In this document: in pieces, positions 1-9,031 of the stretch
Position numbering within the stretch: the stretch's first letter is position 1
How the letters are laid out: each line of letters opens with the position of its first letter
Source of the DNA: an uncultured Pelagibacteraceae bacterium
Lineage (GTDB): Bacteria; Pseudomonadota; Alphaproteobacteria; Pelagibacterales; Pelagibacteraceae
DNA length: 35,824 nucleotides
NCBI GenBank assembly: GCA_902606645.1
Contig: CACLHJ010000007.1
Location: 1 to 35,824 of the forward strand
Direction of reading: 5' to 3'
Made by a program: the position numbers and the translations under genes
Notes under the pieces: generated by a model
The model's input: only the letters and a program-made list of their open reading frames with translations
Database searches by the model: none
What the model was told of the DNA's origin: nothing

Positions 1-1010
1 GATTCTAATGATAGATAATAAACTAGACCTACTAAATCATAACTTAATAGTGACAAATGGGAGGGATCCTCATTAAATGCATTAAAATATTTGATTTTAT
101 AACCATCAAAATTTTCTTTATTAATTGAGGGATAATAAAGTGGTTGAATATCCTTTTCTTTTAACAAACTTTCATCAAACCATTGATTAAGAGTTACAAA
201 ATATTTATTTTTTGGTTGCACATCAGTATACAAAAGTGATGTGGTTACACTTTTTAGGCTTTCATCAAAATCAGCTATAACAACTGCATCAAAATTTAAG
301 TTTCCTATAGTATATCTTTTCTCTAATCTTTTTATTTTTTTTTCTTTATTTGGCTCATTCGAATTTTTAATTCTTGTAATTTCATCTTCTAAATTTTGTT
401 TTCTTATTTTGTATTTTGTGATTTCTTCTATTTGTTTTGTAAGCTTTGTAGGATCAGTATCATAATCATATTTTTTAAAAGTTTTTATTTTTGATTCTTT
501 TATTCCTTTTTTAATCTCAAATTCATATTCGCTAATTGGCGTTAAAAAAATAGTTTTTTCAACATCATTTTTTTTTAAAAATTTTTTAATAGTATTAAAT
601 TGAGAGGTAGAATTTATACCTGCTGAAATGATATTTTTAGGAAGATCTATAGTTTTGTTCGTTAAAGATAAAAAAGTTAAATCTTTCATCTCATCCAAAT
701 AAATTAAACTTTCATAAAAGACTGGACCTATAACTACCTTTATACCCATTTGTTTTAATTCAAATGCTGATTTAAGAGCTTGATTAGGTCTAGAAGCTGT
801 ATCTTTAGGATAAATTTCAATTGAGTTATCATCAATATCTTTTACAGCTAAGCTTACAGCTTTGATAATTGATTGACCAATTTCTTTATTTGAACCGGTC
901 ATTGGAACCAATAAACCAATTCTTATTTTCTCGTTAGCACTAGCTGTTTGAAAAGATAATAAACATAGTCCAAATTTTAGAATAAAAAGAATTTTAATTA
1001 ATTTAATCAT
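1..1010 (-). CDS. LpoA-like periplasmic binding-fold protein (penicillin-binding protein activator family), 3' end outside window
   Basis: The minus strand is open from an ATG at 1010 to the window edge, giving about 336 residues with no stop. The N-terminus has a Sec-type signal peptide (basic start, hydrophobic core, a likely cleavage after SASA near residue 25). A type I periplasmic binding fold follows directly, with RIGLLVPMTGSNKEIGQSI near residues 29-47 and VVIGPVFYESL near 90-100. Family knowledge: LpoA activates the class A penicillin-binding protein PBP1A, and in E. coli lpoA lies divergent from rsmI, exactly as here (34 bases between the starts). Unlike E. coli LpoA, there is no lipobox cysteine and no N-terminal TPR-like domain. 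It could instead be an amino-acid ABC-transporter binding protein; the rsmI/dolP context favours the LpoA reading. Confidence 0.75.
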   Translation of the reverse strand, partial: MIKLIKILFILKFGLCLLSFQTASANEKIRIGLLVPMTGSNKEIGQSIIKAVSLAVKDIDDNSIEIYPKDTASRPNQALKSAFELKQMGIKVVIGPVFYESLIYLDEMKDLTFLSLTNKTIDLPKNIISAGINSTSQFNTIKKFLKKNDVEKTIFLTPISEYEFEIKKGIKESKIKTFKKYDYDTDPTKLTKQIEEITKYKIRKQNLEDEITRIKNSNEPNKEKKIKRLEKRYTIGNLNFDAVVIADFDESLKSVTTSLLYTDVQPKNKYFVTLNQWFDESLLKEKDIQPLYYPSINKENFDGYKIKYFNAFNEDPSHLSLLSYDLVGLVYYLSLE

Positions 1011-1044
1011 TTTGATGTTAATATAATATTTTTTTATCTGAATT

Positions 1045-1908
1045 ATGATCATTAAACCACAATCTAAAATAAAAGATAATGAAAATGGTCTTTATATAGT
1101 TTCAACGCCAATAGGAAACTTGAAAGATATTACTATAAGAGCAGTAGAAATTTTAAAACAATCTGAATTTATACTATGCGAAGACACACGTATTTCAAAA
1201 AACCTGTTAAATAAATATGGAATAAAATCAAAATTAATTTCAAACCATAAATTTAATGAAAAAAAAAATATTTTAAAAATTATTGAATATTTAAGATCTG
1301 GTAAAATAATTTCCTTAATATCTGATGCAGGGACACCTGCTATTTCTGATCCAGGGTCAGTTTTAGTAAATGAGTGTGTTAAAAATAATATTAAAATTAT
1401 CCCAATACCTGGCCCATCAGCAGTTGCGACAGCTATTTCAGTCAGTGGATTCTCTGATCAGTTTTACTTTAATGGATTTCTCCCAGAAAAAAAACAGCAA
1501 GTAACAGACGAGTTAAAAAGACTCTCTGAGTTTGGCTCAAGTCTAGTTTTTTTTGTATCTCCTAAAAAAATTAATAAAATTATACCAGAAATTAAAAAAC
1601 ATTTTAGTGAGAGAAAAATTGTCATTTGCAGGGAAATTACTAAGTTATTCGAAGAGTTTTTAAGGGTAAATGTGGATGAATTAGAAGTATTTGAAAAAGA
1701 ACCAAAAGGTGAGATCACAGTTGTTATATCGGAGAAAAAAAACGACATTAATAGTTCTAAAAATTTAAGTGAATCAGATATGAATATTATAAAAAAAATG
1801 ATCAATAAACTTTCAACAAAAGAAATAACTGACTTGATAAGTCAGAATAGTAAAGTATCTAAAAAAAATATTTATAGATACTGTTTAAAATTAAAAAATG
1901 AAAATTAA
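1045..1908 (+). CDS. rsmI: 16S rRNA (cytidine1402-2'-O)-methyltransferase RsmI
   Basis: 287 residues, normal length for the tetrapyrrole-methylase fold family. RsmI methylates the 2'-OH of C1402 in 16S rRNA using S-adenosylmethionine. Visible motifs: GLYIVSTPIGNLKDIT (15-30), CEDTR (45-49), LISDAGTPAISDPG (91-104) and PIPGPSA (120-126), which together form the SAM and substrate pocket. The last 70 residues form the usual small, basic C-terminal domain. The start is the first ATG after the short divergent spacer with the LpoA-like gene. Its 3' end overlaps the BON-domain gene by 11 bases, so the two are probably co-transcribed and translationally coupled. Confidence 0.97.
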   Translation: MIIKPQSKIKDNENGLYIVSTPIGNLKDITIRAVEILKQSEFILCEDTRISKNLLNKYGIKSKLISNHKFNEKKNILKIIEYLRSGKIISLISDAGTPAISDPGSVLVNECVKNNIKIIPIPGPSAVATAISVSGFSDQFYFNGFLPEKKQQVTDELKRLSEFGSSLVFFVSPKKINKIIPEIKKHFSERKIVICREITKLFEEFLRVNVDELEVFEKEPKGEITVVISEKKNDINSSKNLSESDMNIIKKMINKLSTKEITDLISQNSKVSKKNIYRYCLKLKNEN

Positions 1909-2491
1909 ATTATTAATTATAATCTTTATAGCAATTGTTTTGACGGGGTGTGCAGGTGTTAGTTCTAAAGGATTATTTGGAACGGGTGTTAGTGTTGCAT
2001 TAGATCCTCGAACTTTAGGAACCCAGATAGATGATTCAATAATGCAAAAAAGTTTATCTGCTAGAATTTTAGCAAAAGATAAAAAATATTTTTTGTCAGT
2101 CAAATCAAAAGTTCTTGATGGAAGAATCTTTATAACAGGAAAAGTAGATAGTCCTGAGGAAAAATTACAAATAACAAAAATCGCTTGGGAAACAAAGGGT
2201 GCAAGATCAGTTCGAAATGATATGAAAATAAAAAAAGAGTTTAACTTTAAACAATCTGCTAAAGATCTTTTAATTACCACTCAACTTAGAACAACATTAA
2301 TTGTAAATAAAAACATAAAAGCAACAAATTATCAAATTGATACATATAGAAAGATAATTTATGTTTATGGAATCGCATTAACATCAGACGAAAAAGATTT
2401 GGTAATCAGTGAAGCTAAAGAAATTTTAGATGTCGAGAATGTAATTGCTAGTATAATATTAGTTGAAGACTTAAGAATTCAAAAAGAATAA
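1898..2491 (+). CDS. dolP: BON-domain outer-membrane lipoprotein, DolP (YraP)-like
   Basis: 197 residues. The N-terminus is a lipoprotein signal peptide with lipobox L15-T-G-C18. Two BON-type modules follow (about residues 45-115 and 120-190), with the expected glycine/hydrophobic pattern, for example VLDGRIFITGKVDSPEEK and IIYVYGIALTSDEKD. DolP supports outer-membrane integrity and binds anionic phospholipid at division sites in E. coli. There the gene belongs to the rsmI-lpoA-yraN-diaA-dolP neighbourhood; here yraN and diaA are absent and dolP directly follows rsmI. The stop codon abuts the stop of convergent maeB with no spacer. Confidence 0.88.
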   Translation: MKIKLLIIIFIAIVLTGCAGVSSKGLFGTGVSVALDPRTLGTQIDDSIMQKSLSARILAKDKKYFLSVKSKVLDGRIFITGKVDSPEEKLQITKIAWETKGARSVRNDMKIKKEFNFKQSAKDLLITTQLRTTLIVNKNIKATNYQIDTYRKIIYVYGIALTSDEKDLVISEAKEILDVENVIASIILVEDLRIQKE

Positions 2492-4777
2492 TTATTTTTT
2501 ATAATCTATAACTTCAGATGAGTACGCAGCAATGGATGCTAAATTAATAATTTCTGAAGTTGAAGATCTTAAAGGAGCTATCTCAATTGGAAGTCCTAAC
2601 CCAATAAGTAAAGGACCAATTACTTTCGAGTCTCCAATTGTTTTCATTAATTTGTATGATATCGCAGCACTGTGTTGGCCTGGCATAATCAATATATTTG
2701 CTTTGCCAACAATTTTTGCAAATGGATATAGTTCCTCGTACTCCTGATTTAAAGCAACATCTGGTTGCATGTCACCATCAAATTCAAAATCTACTTTTTT
2801 TTCTTTTAAAATTTCAACAGCATCCCTTATATGTTTGGTTCTACTTGTAAGAGGTTGACCAAAAGTCGAATGAGAAACAAATGCAACTTTAGGATCAAAA
2901 CCGAAAAGCCTTACTACTCTTGCAGTTGATAAGGCAATTTCTGCCAATTGTTCTGGTGTTGGGTATTCGTGAACGCTGGTATCTCCAATAAATATTGTTT
3001 TACCTTTATGAACAACCATATTTAGGCCAAACATTATTTCTCCTTTTCGAACACTAACTACTTGTTTAATCTTTTCTAAAGAGGCACCGAAACGTCTTGT
3101 GTTACCAGTTACAGCGCCGTCAGCATCACCACATGCAACCATACTAGTTGCCCATATAACTCTATCATTTCTGACTAATCTATCACAATCTCGTTCGAGA
3201 AAACCTTGCTCTCTCTGCAGTTTTTCAAATAAATGTTTGACGTACCTACTTCTTTTCTCCTCGTCCTTTGAATTTACAATTTCAATATCAAAGTTTTCGC
3301 TGTATCCAATATTTTTAATTTGTTCTTTAATTTTACTTTCTTTACCTATCAAAATAGGAATTCCCAACTTTGAATTTTTAAATGCTATTGCAGCTTTCAA
3401 AGTATTTTCGTCTTCACCATCAGCAAATACAATTCTTTTTTGATTCTTTTTAATAAATGAATTTATACCTTGCATAATTGTTACTGTTGGATCTAATCGT
3501 TGTTTTAGTTGGTCTTTGTAAATTTCAAAATCATTAATATTTTTTCTTGCTACACCACTTTTCATAGCAGCTTTCGCAACAGCAGCTGGGATAACACTTA
3601 TTAATCTTGGATCAAAAGTGGATGGGATAATATAATCTTTTCCATAATGAGGTCTTTCACCACCCATAGCAGCTACCACTTCATCCGGAACATCTTCTCT
3701 TGCAAGTTTGGCGATAGCTTGTGATGCTGCAACTTTCATCTCTTCGTTAATTGTTTTGGACCTAACATCTAAAGCACCTCTAAAAATATAAGGAAATCCT
3801 ATTAAATTATTTACTTGATTTGGATAATCAGACCTCCCAGTTGCAACTATTGCGTCATTTCTTACTTCATTTATTTCTTCAGGTAAAATCTCAGGATCTG
3901 GATTAGCACAGGCAAAAATAATGGGATTTTTTGCCATACTCTTAACCATCTCTTTTTTGAGAACTCCTTTTGCTGATAGTCCCAAAAAGACATCTGCACC
4001 TTTCATTGCATCTTCAAGAGTTCTTAGTTTAGTCTCTATGGCATATTTTGATTTCCACTGATCTATACCTTCGGATCTCCCTTTATAAATTACACCTTTT
4101 CTATCAAGCATGATTATATTATCTGACGGCACTCCAGAATTTTTAAATAATTCTGTACAAGCTTGAGCAGATGCTCCAGCACCATTAACAACAACTTTAA
4201 TTTTTTTTATTGATTTGCCACTTATATCAAGCGCGTTTATTAGTGCAGCTGTTGTAATTATTGCAGTTCCATGTTGATCATCATGAAACACTGGAATATC
4301 TAAAATCTCTTTTAATTTTTGTTCAATTATAAAGCAATCTGGGGCCGCTATATCTTCTAAATTAATTCCACCAAAGCTTGGAGCAAAATTTTTAATAGAG
4401 TTAACAATTTCGTTAGTGTCTTTAGAGTCTATTTCAAGATCAATGGAGTCTATGTCAGCAAATCTTTTAAATAATACCGCCTTACCTTCCATTACTGGTT
4501 TTGAGGCTAATGCACCCAAATTTCCCATTCCTAAAATAGCTGAACCATTACTGATAACTGCTACTAAATTTCCTTTACTTGTGAAGTCATAGGCCGCTTC
4601 TGGATTTTTACTGATTTCTTTAACTGGGGCAGCAACACCTGGAGAATATGCAAGCGCAAGATCTCTTTTAGTAATCATATTTTTTGAAGAAATAATCTCA
4701 ATCTTGCCAGGTTTTTTCTCTTTATGAAAATCTAAAGCTTCTTTATCCGTGTAATGATCGATCTTTGTTTTTTTCAT
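2492..4777 (-). CDS. maeB: NADP-dependent malic enzyme with C-terminal phosphotransacetylase-like domain
   Basis: 761 residues, the full length of the hybrid MaeB family. It decarboxylates malate to pyruvate with NADP reduction. The N-terminal malic domain carries LALAYSPGVAAP (40-51) and FHDDQHGTAI (164-173). The Rossmann NADP site is NGAGASA (198-204). From about residue 430 onward the chain resembles phosphate acetyltransferase (ADGEDE, then DTSVHEYPTPEQLAEIALSTA and MPGQHSAAISY); in MaeB this part is regulatory and senses acetyl-CoA rather than being catalytic. It is transcribed alone. A 49-base AT-rich gap containing TATAAT-like sequence separates it from divergent murJ. Confidence 0.97.
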   Translation of the reverse strand: MKKTKIDHYTDKEALDFHKEKKPGKIEIISSKNMITKRDLALAYSPGVAAPVKEISKNPEAAYDFTSKGNLVAVISNGSAILGMGNLGALASKPVMEGKAVLFKRFADIDSIDLEIDSKDTNEIVNSIKNFAPSFGGINLEDIAAPDCFIIEQKLKEILDIPVFHDDQHGTAIITTAALINALDISGKSIKKIKVVVNGAGASAQACTELFKNSGVPSDNIIMLDRKGVIYKGRSEGIDQWKSKYAIETKLRTLEDAMKGADVFLGLSAKGVLKKEMVKSMAKNPIIFACANPDPEILPEEINEVRNDAIVATGRSDYPNQVNNLIGFPYIFRGALDVRSKTINEEMKVAASQAIAKLAREDVPDEVVAAMGGERPHYGKDYIIPSTFDPRLISVIPAAVAKAAMKSGVARKNINDFEIYKDQLKQRLDPTVTIMQGINSFIKKNQKRIVFADGEDENTLKAAIAFKNSKLGIPILIGKESKIKEQIKNIGYSENFDIEIVNSKDEEKRSRYVKHLFEKLQREQGFLERDCDRLVRNDRVIWATSMVACGDADGAVTGNTRRFGASLEKIKQVVSVRKGEIMFGLNMVVHKGKTIFIGDTSVHEYPTPEQLAEIALSTARVVRLFGFDPKVAFVSHSTFGQPLTSRTKHIRDAVEILKEKKVDFEFDGDMQPDVALNQEYEELYPFAKIVGKANILIMPGQHSAAISYKLMKTIGDSKVIGPLLIGLGLPIEIAPLRSSTSEIINLASIAAYSSEVIDYKK

Positions 4778-4826
4778 TTGTTATAATATGTATACAATTA
4801 GGGTAAATTTAAGACTAATATGATTT

Positions 4827-6356
4827 ATGAACTTACTTAAGTCAACAGGCACATTTGGTTTTTATACGATCATAAGTAGATTACTTGGATATTTAAGAGA
4901 CATTTTAATTGCAATATTTCTAGGAACAGGATTGTTAGCAGATGCTTTCTTTGTTGCATTTAGAATTCCAAACACATTTAGAAGATTATTTTCAGAGGGA
5001 ACTTTTAATGCTGCTTTCGTTCCAAGTTATGCATCAGAAATGGTTAAGGGCAAAAAGCAATCCAACAAATTTGCAAATGACATTTTTAATCTTTTGTTTT
5101 TAAGTTTGTTAATAATCACATTGGTTGTTCAATTATTTATGCCTGTATTTGTATCTCTTATTGCGCCTGGTTTTGTAGGAGACACTGAAAAAATGGAAAT
5201 AGCAATAACACTGACCCGTATCACTTTTCCATTTCTATTATTTATTTGTTTAGCATCTTTTTTCGCAGCAATATTAAACTCACATAATAAATTTGCAGCT
5301 GCATCAGGAGCACCAATAATATTAAATATTGTATTAGTTTTAATTCTATTATTCTCAAACTCCCTAGGTGATATCCTGGTATATTATTTATCCTATGGTG
5401 TTTCTTTAGCAGGATTATTACAATTGTTATTTTTGTATAAATATGTGAAAAAACATTACTCACTTAAAATTAATTTCAAAATCAAAATATCAGAAAAAGT
5501 TAAGATTTTTTTTAAAAAATTATTACCAAGCATTTTTTCTTCAGGTGTTACTCAAATAAATATATTAGTTGGGACTATTATCGCTTCATTCCAGGCAAGT
5601 GCAGTTTCTTACCTATATTATGCAGATAGAATATATCAAATTAATTTAGCAATAGCTGGAATTGCAATTGGAGTAGTAGTTCTCCCTCAATTATCAAAAC
5701 ACGTCCAATCTAAAAAAAAAGATAAAATTTTGTTAATTCAAAACAAAGCGTTGGAGCTAAGTTTATTTTTGAGTTTACCAGCATCTATTGCATTAATCCT
5801 TGGTTCTGAAGAAATAATTTCTGCACTTTTTGGTTATGGATCATTTGATGAAGTTTCAGTTTCAAATTCAAGTCTAGCTTTATATTATTTTGCTTTGGGT
5901 TTACCCGCATTTGCTTTGATCAAAGTGTTTTCTAGTTTCTTTTTTGCCAACCACAATACCAAAACACCTTTTTATATTTCTTTAATTTCTGTAATTTTAA
6001 ATATCCTAATAAGTGTTTATTATTTTAATGAAATTGGATTTATAATAATACCTATTGCAACAACAATATCATCCTGGTTCAATGGTATATTATTATTTGT
6101 CTTTTTAAAAAATAGAAATCTTTTTTCATTCAATCAGATATTTGTAATAAAGTTTTTTAAAATAGTTATTGCTTCAATTTTAATGGGTTTTGTTTTTCAA
6201 TTTTTATTAAATTTATTTCAAGATAAACTTGCATTTGAGCAAACTTATAAATCTTTTTATTTAATATTATCAGCATTATTGGGCCTAGTGTCTTACCTTA
6301 TTATTTCATATTTCATCAAAGCTTTTAAAATCAGTGATATTCAATTAAAGTATTAA
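4827..6356 (+). CDS. murJ: Lipid II flippase MurJ (MviN)
   Basis: 509 residues with about 14 hydrophobic membrane segments, as expected for the MOP-superfamily flippase that moves lipid II across the inner membrane for peptidoglycan synthesis. The N-terminus is highly characteristic: [17 protein letters not shown] followed by [20 protein letters not shown] and [14 protein letters not shown], including the conserved arginines of the central cavity. An earlier ATG at 4820 is out of frame, so 4827 is the start. trpS begins 4 bases after the stop, giving a likely murJ-trpS operon. Confidence 0.97.
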   Translation: MNLLKSTGTFGFYTIISRLLGYLRDILIAIFLGTGLLADAFFVAFRIPNTFRRLFSEGTFNAAFVPSYASEMVKGKKQSNKFANDIFNLLFLSLLIITLVVQLFMPVFVSLIAPGFVGDTEKMEIAITLTRITFPFLLFICLASFFAAILNSHNKFAAASGAPIILNIVLVLILLFSNSLGDILVYYLSYGVSLAGLLQLLFLYKYVKKHYSLKINFKIKISEKVKIFFKKLLPSIFSSGVTQINILVGTIIASFQASAVSYLYYADRIYQINLAIAGIAIGVVVLPQLSKHVQSKKKDKILLIQNKALELSLFLSLPASIALILGSEEIISALFGYGSFDEVSVSNSSLALYYFALGLPAFALIKVFSSFFFANHNTKTPFYISLISVILNILISVYYFNEIGFIIIPIATTISSWFNGILLFVFLKNRNLFSFNQIFVIKFFKIVIASILMGFVFQFLLNLFQDKLAFEQTYKSFYLILSALLGLVSYLIISYFIKAFKISDIQLKY

Positions 6357-6360
6357 TCTC

Positions 6361-7362
6361 ATGAGTAAAAAAATATTTTCTGGTGTTCAGCCTACAGGCA
6401 ATCTTCATCTTGGTAATTATTTAGGAGCAATTAAGAATTTTGTTGAACTAAATAATAACGACGCAAATCAATGTATTTTTTGTGTGGTGGACCTACACGC
6501 AATAACAGTTAAACAAGATCCAAAAGAATTAAAAAAAAATATTAGAGAAACAGTAGCAACATTTGTTGCTAGTGGTATAGACCCAAACAAAAGTATAATA
6601 TTTAATCAGTCAGGTGTTGCGGCTCATTCAGAAGGTGCTTGGATTTTAAGCTGTGTAGCTCGCATGGGATGGCTTAATAGAATGACTCAATTTAAGGAAA
6701 AAGCTGGAAAAGATAAGGAAAAAGCTAGCATTGGATTATATTCTTATCCTGTTCTTATGGCAGCTGATATCTTGCTATATGATGCCACCCACGTTCCTGT
6801 AGGAGATGATCAAAAACAACATCTTGAATTGTGCAGAGATATTGCTCAAAAATTTAATAATGATTTTGATGTAGAGGATTTTTTAAAAGCTCCTGAGCCT
6901 TTAATTCAAAAAGAATTTTCTAGGATAATGAGTTTAAAGGATGGATCAAATAAAATGAGTAAATCTGAGTTATCAGATTTAAGTAGAATAAACTTAACAG
7001 ATGATAAAGATCAAATAATCAATAAGATTAAAAAAGCTAAAACAGATCCTTTACCAATGCCAAAAGATATAAAAGAGCTTGAGGGTAGGCTAGAAGCACA
7101 AAATCTTTTAGGAATTTTTGCTAGCTTAAGCAATTCAACTTTAGAGTCTTCCATAGAAAAATTTGCTGGCAAGAATTTTTCGGATTTTAAACAAGAGCTA
7201 TCTAAATTATTAGTTAATAAAATTATGCCAATATCTGAGGAGATTAAAAAATTACTTAAAGACCAATCATATCTTGATTCTATCCTTCTAGATGGAGTTG
7301 AAAAAGCTAATAAAATTGCGTCAAAAAAGATCAAAAAAATAAAAGAAATTGTAGGTTTTTAA
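6361..7362 (+). CDS. trpS: Tryptophanyl-tRNA synthetase
   Basis: 333 residues, normal for bacterial TrpRS (class Ic). It charges tRNA-Trp with tryptophan using ATP. The HIGH-type ATP motif is GNLHLGN (13-19) in the context [17 protein letters not shown], and the second signature is KMSKS (198-202). [15 protein letters not shown], also typical of the family, is present. It starts 4 bases downstream of murJ. The following 52-base gap is AT-rich with TATATA at 7403-7408 and may carry the promoter for the next gene. Confidence 0.98.
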   Translation: MSKKIFSGVQPTGNLHLGNYLGAIKNFVELNNNDANQCIFCVVDLHAITVKQDPKELKKNIRETVATFVASGIDPNKSIIFNQSGVAAHSEGAWILSCVARMGWLNRMTQFKEKAGKDKEKASIGLYSYPVLMAADILLYDATHVPVGDDQKQHLELCRDIAQKFNNDFDVEDFLKAPEPLIQKEFSRIMSLKDGSNKMSKSELSDLSRINLTDDKDQIINKIKKAKTDPLPMPKDIKELEGRLEAQNLLGIFASLSNSTLESSIEKFAGKNFSDFKQELSKLLVNKIMPISEEIKKLLKDQSYLDSILLDGVEKANKIASKKIKKIKEIVGF

Positions 7363-7414
7363 CAAAAAATTAATATCAAGTTTTAATTTCCAAAATATAA
7401 ACTATATATAATTT

Positions 7415-7954
7415 ATGTTTGTACAGACAGAAGTAACACCAAATCCAAATTCATTGAAATTTCTTCCTGGGAAGAATGTTTCTAACAGTGGTCCTTATGA
7501 AATTACTGATAAAGATCAAATTAATAATGAATTAGTCAAAAATATCTTATCTGTTAATGGAGTTGAAGGTGTTTTTTTAGGAAAAGATTTTATATCAGTT
7601 AACAAAAATGGCCAAATTAAATGGGATGAAATAAAACATATTGTGACTTCTTTTATTAATGACTTTTATTCTGACGGAAAAGAATTTGTTATTGATGAAA
7701 ATATAAAAGAAGAAGATTCTGACCTAGATGAAATTGAGAAAAAAATAGTAAAAATTTTAGATCAAAAAATACGACCGGCTGTTGCTAGAGATGGTGGAGA
7801 TATTAAGTTTAAAGAATACAAAGATGGTGTTGTTAAAGTACAATTACAGGGTAGTTGCTCAGGGTGCCCTAGTTCTACAATGACTTTGAAACAGGGAGTT
7901 CAAAATCTACTGTGTCATTATCTGCCTGAAGTTAAAGAGGTAATTGCTATTTAA
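7415..7954 (+). CDS. NfuA/NifU-like Fe-S cluster carrier protein
   Basis: 179 residues in two domains. The N-terminal Nfu_N domain (about 1-85) begins MFVQTEVTPNPNSLKFLPG, and the C-terminal NifU domain (about 105-179) carries the cluster-binding pair C148-S-G-C151 within LQGSCSGCPSSTMTLKQGV. Such proteins hold a [4Fe-4S] cluster between two subunits and deliver it to client enzymes. Clients in this window include MiaB and the Fe-S oxidoreductase. TATATA sits 6 bases before the ATG, so the transcript may be leaderless (inference). The Bax-like gene starts 3 bases after the stop. Confidence 0.93.
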   Translation: MFVQTEVTPNPNSLKFLPGKNVSNSGPYEITDKDQINNELVKNILSVNGVEGVFLGKDFISVNKNGQIKWDEIKHIVTSFINDFYSDGKEFVIDENIKEEDSDLDEIEKKIVKILDQKIRPAVARDGGDIKFKEYKDGVVKVQLQGSCSGCPSSTMTLKQGVQNLLCHYLPEVKEVIAI

Positions 7955-7957
7955 ATT

Positions 7958-9031
7958 ATGAATATTAATATTAAAATAAGTCATAAAAGAGCAAAAAATA
8001 AAATATTAAACACCTTCACAAGATTTTCCTTAAGTGCTTTAGTTGTTACGTCGTTTTTTTATATTGCACCAATTTTAATAAATTTTGCAGAAAAAAATTT
8101 TAATAATAAAGAATTTACAAATAATTCTAAAAATATTTTAAATAAAACCCTAAACAAGGGTAAAATATTTGAAGAGGACGATACATGGACTAAAAGTGAT
8201 GAGATAGATCTTCTTTATGATATTTTAGGAGAAAATAACTCAGAAATAAACCTTGTAAGATATACGACCTCAGAGATCAACGCTCTATTCAAGGAAGTAA
8301 AATATGAATTGGAAGAAGTAAGAAATACAAAATTAGTTAAGCCCATTGATATTGGTTTACTTCCTAATGAAATTAAAAACATAGGCAATACAAAAAAAAG
8401 AAAGGAAATGTTTATCAAAATTGTTTTACCTTTAATTGTTAAAGAAAATAATAAAATTAGAATAGATAGAAAAAGACTTTTTACGATTTTAGGTAAAAAT
8501 AGTAATACAGATATAGAAAAGAAGTGGTTACAAAAAAAATATAAACAATATGGTGTAAGACAAAATGATCTTTCAACTTTAAAAATTAGAATGGATGAGA
8601 TTCCAGTTTCGTTAGCAATAGCCCAGGCAGCGAAAGAGACAGGATGGGGAACTTCTAGATTTGCTTTAAAAGGGAATGCTTTATTTGGACAATGGACATG
8701 GTCTGGTGAAGGATTGAAGCCTAAAAATGCTGAAAAAGGTGAAGAGCATAAAGTAATGAAATTTCACAGTTTGCAGCTTTCAGTTAGGGCTTATTTAAGA
8801 AATCTTAATACTCACTCATCTTATAAAAATTTAAGAAAGGCAAGAACAAAGCTTAGAAATAAAAACAAACCATTAGATAGTGTAGTTTTATCAAATCATC
8901 TTGATAAGTATGCAGAAACAGGAACTGAATATATAGAAGTACTGCAGAAAATAATAACCCAGAACAATTTAAAAGATTTTGATGAAGCTAGATTGCTACC
9001 TTCTAGCAAGGATTTAGAAAGTTTAATTTAA
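7958..9031 (+). CDS. Bax-like glucosaminidase-domain protein (GH73 type)
   Basis: 357 residues. One N-terminal membrane anchor or uncleaved signal (about 22-42, FSLSALVVTSFFYIAPILI) is followed by a low-complexity linker, then the mannosyl-glycoprotein endo-beta-N-acetylglucosaminidase domain from about 210. The catalytic-region signature is AIAQAAKETGWGTSRFA, with E227 the probable acid, followed by GNALFGQWTW and KFHSLQLSVRAYLRNLNTH. This layout matches E. coli Bax, a presumed periplasmic peptidoglycan hydrolase. It follows the Nfu gene by 3 bases. Its stop overlaps by 4 bases the stop of the convergent polysaccharide deacetylase. Confidence 0.87.
   Translation: MNINIKISHKRAKNKILNTFTRFSLSALVVTSFFYIAPILINFAEKNFNNKEFTNNSKNILNKTLNKGKIFEEDDTWTKSDEIDLLYDILGENNSEINLVRYTTSEINALFKEVKYELEEVRNTKLVKPIDIGLLPNEIKNIGNTKKRKEMFIKIVLPLIVKENNKIRIDRKRLFTILGKNSNTDIEKKWLQKKYKQYGVRQNDLSTLKIRMDEIPVSLAIAQAAKETGWGTSRFALKGNALFGQWTWSGEGLKPKNAEKGEEHKVMKFHSLQLSVRAYLRNLNTHSSYKNLRKARTKLRNKNKPLDSVVLSNHLDKYAETGTEYIEVLQKIITQNNLKDFDEARLLPSSKDLESLI

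Noticed and set aside
241-465. A 74-residue plus-strand frame
   Set aside because: It is antisense to the LpoA-like coding frame, with low-complexity F/S/I composition typical of AT-rich shadows.
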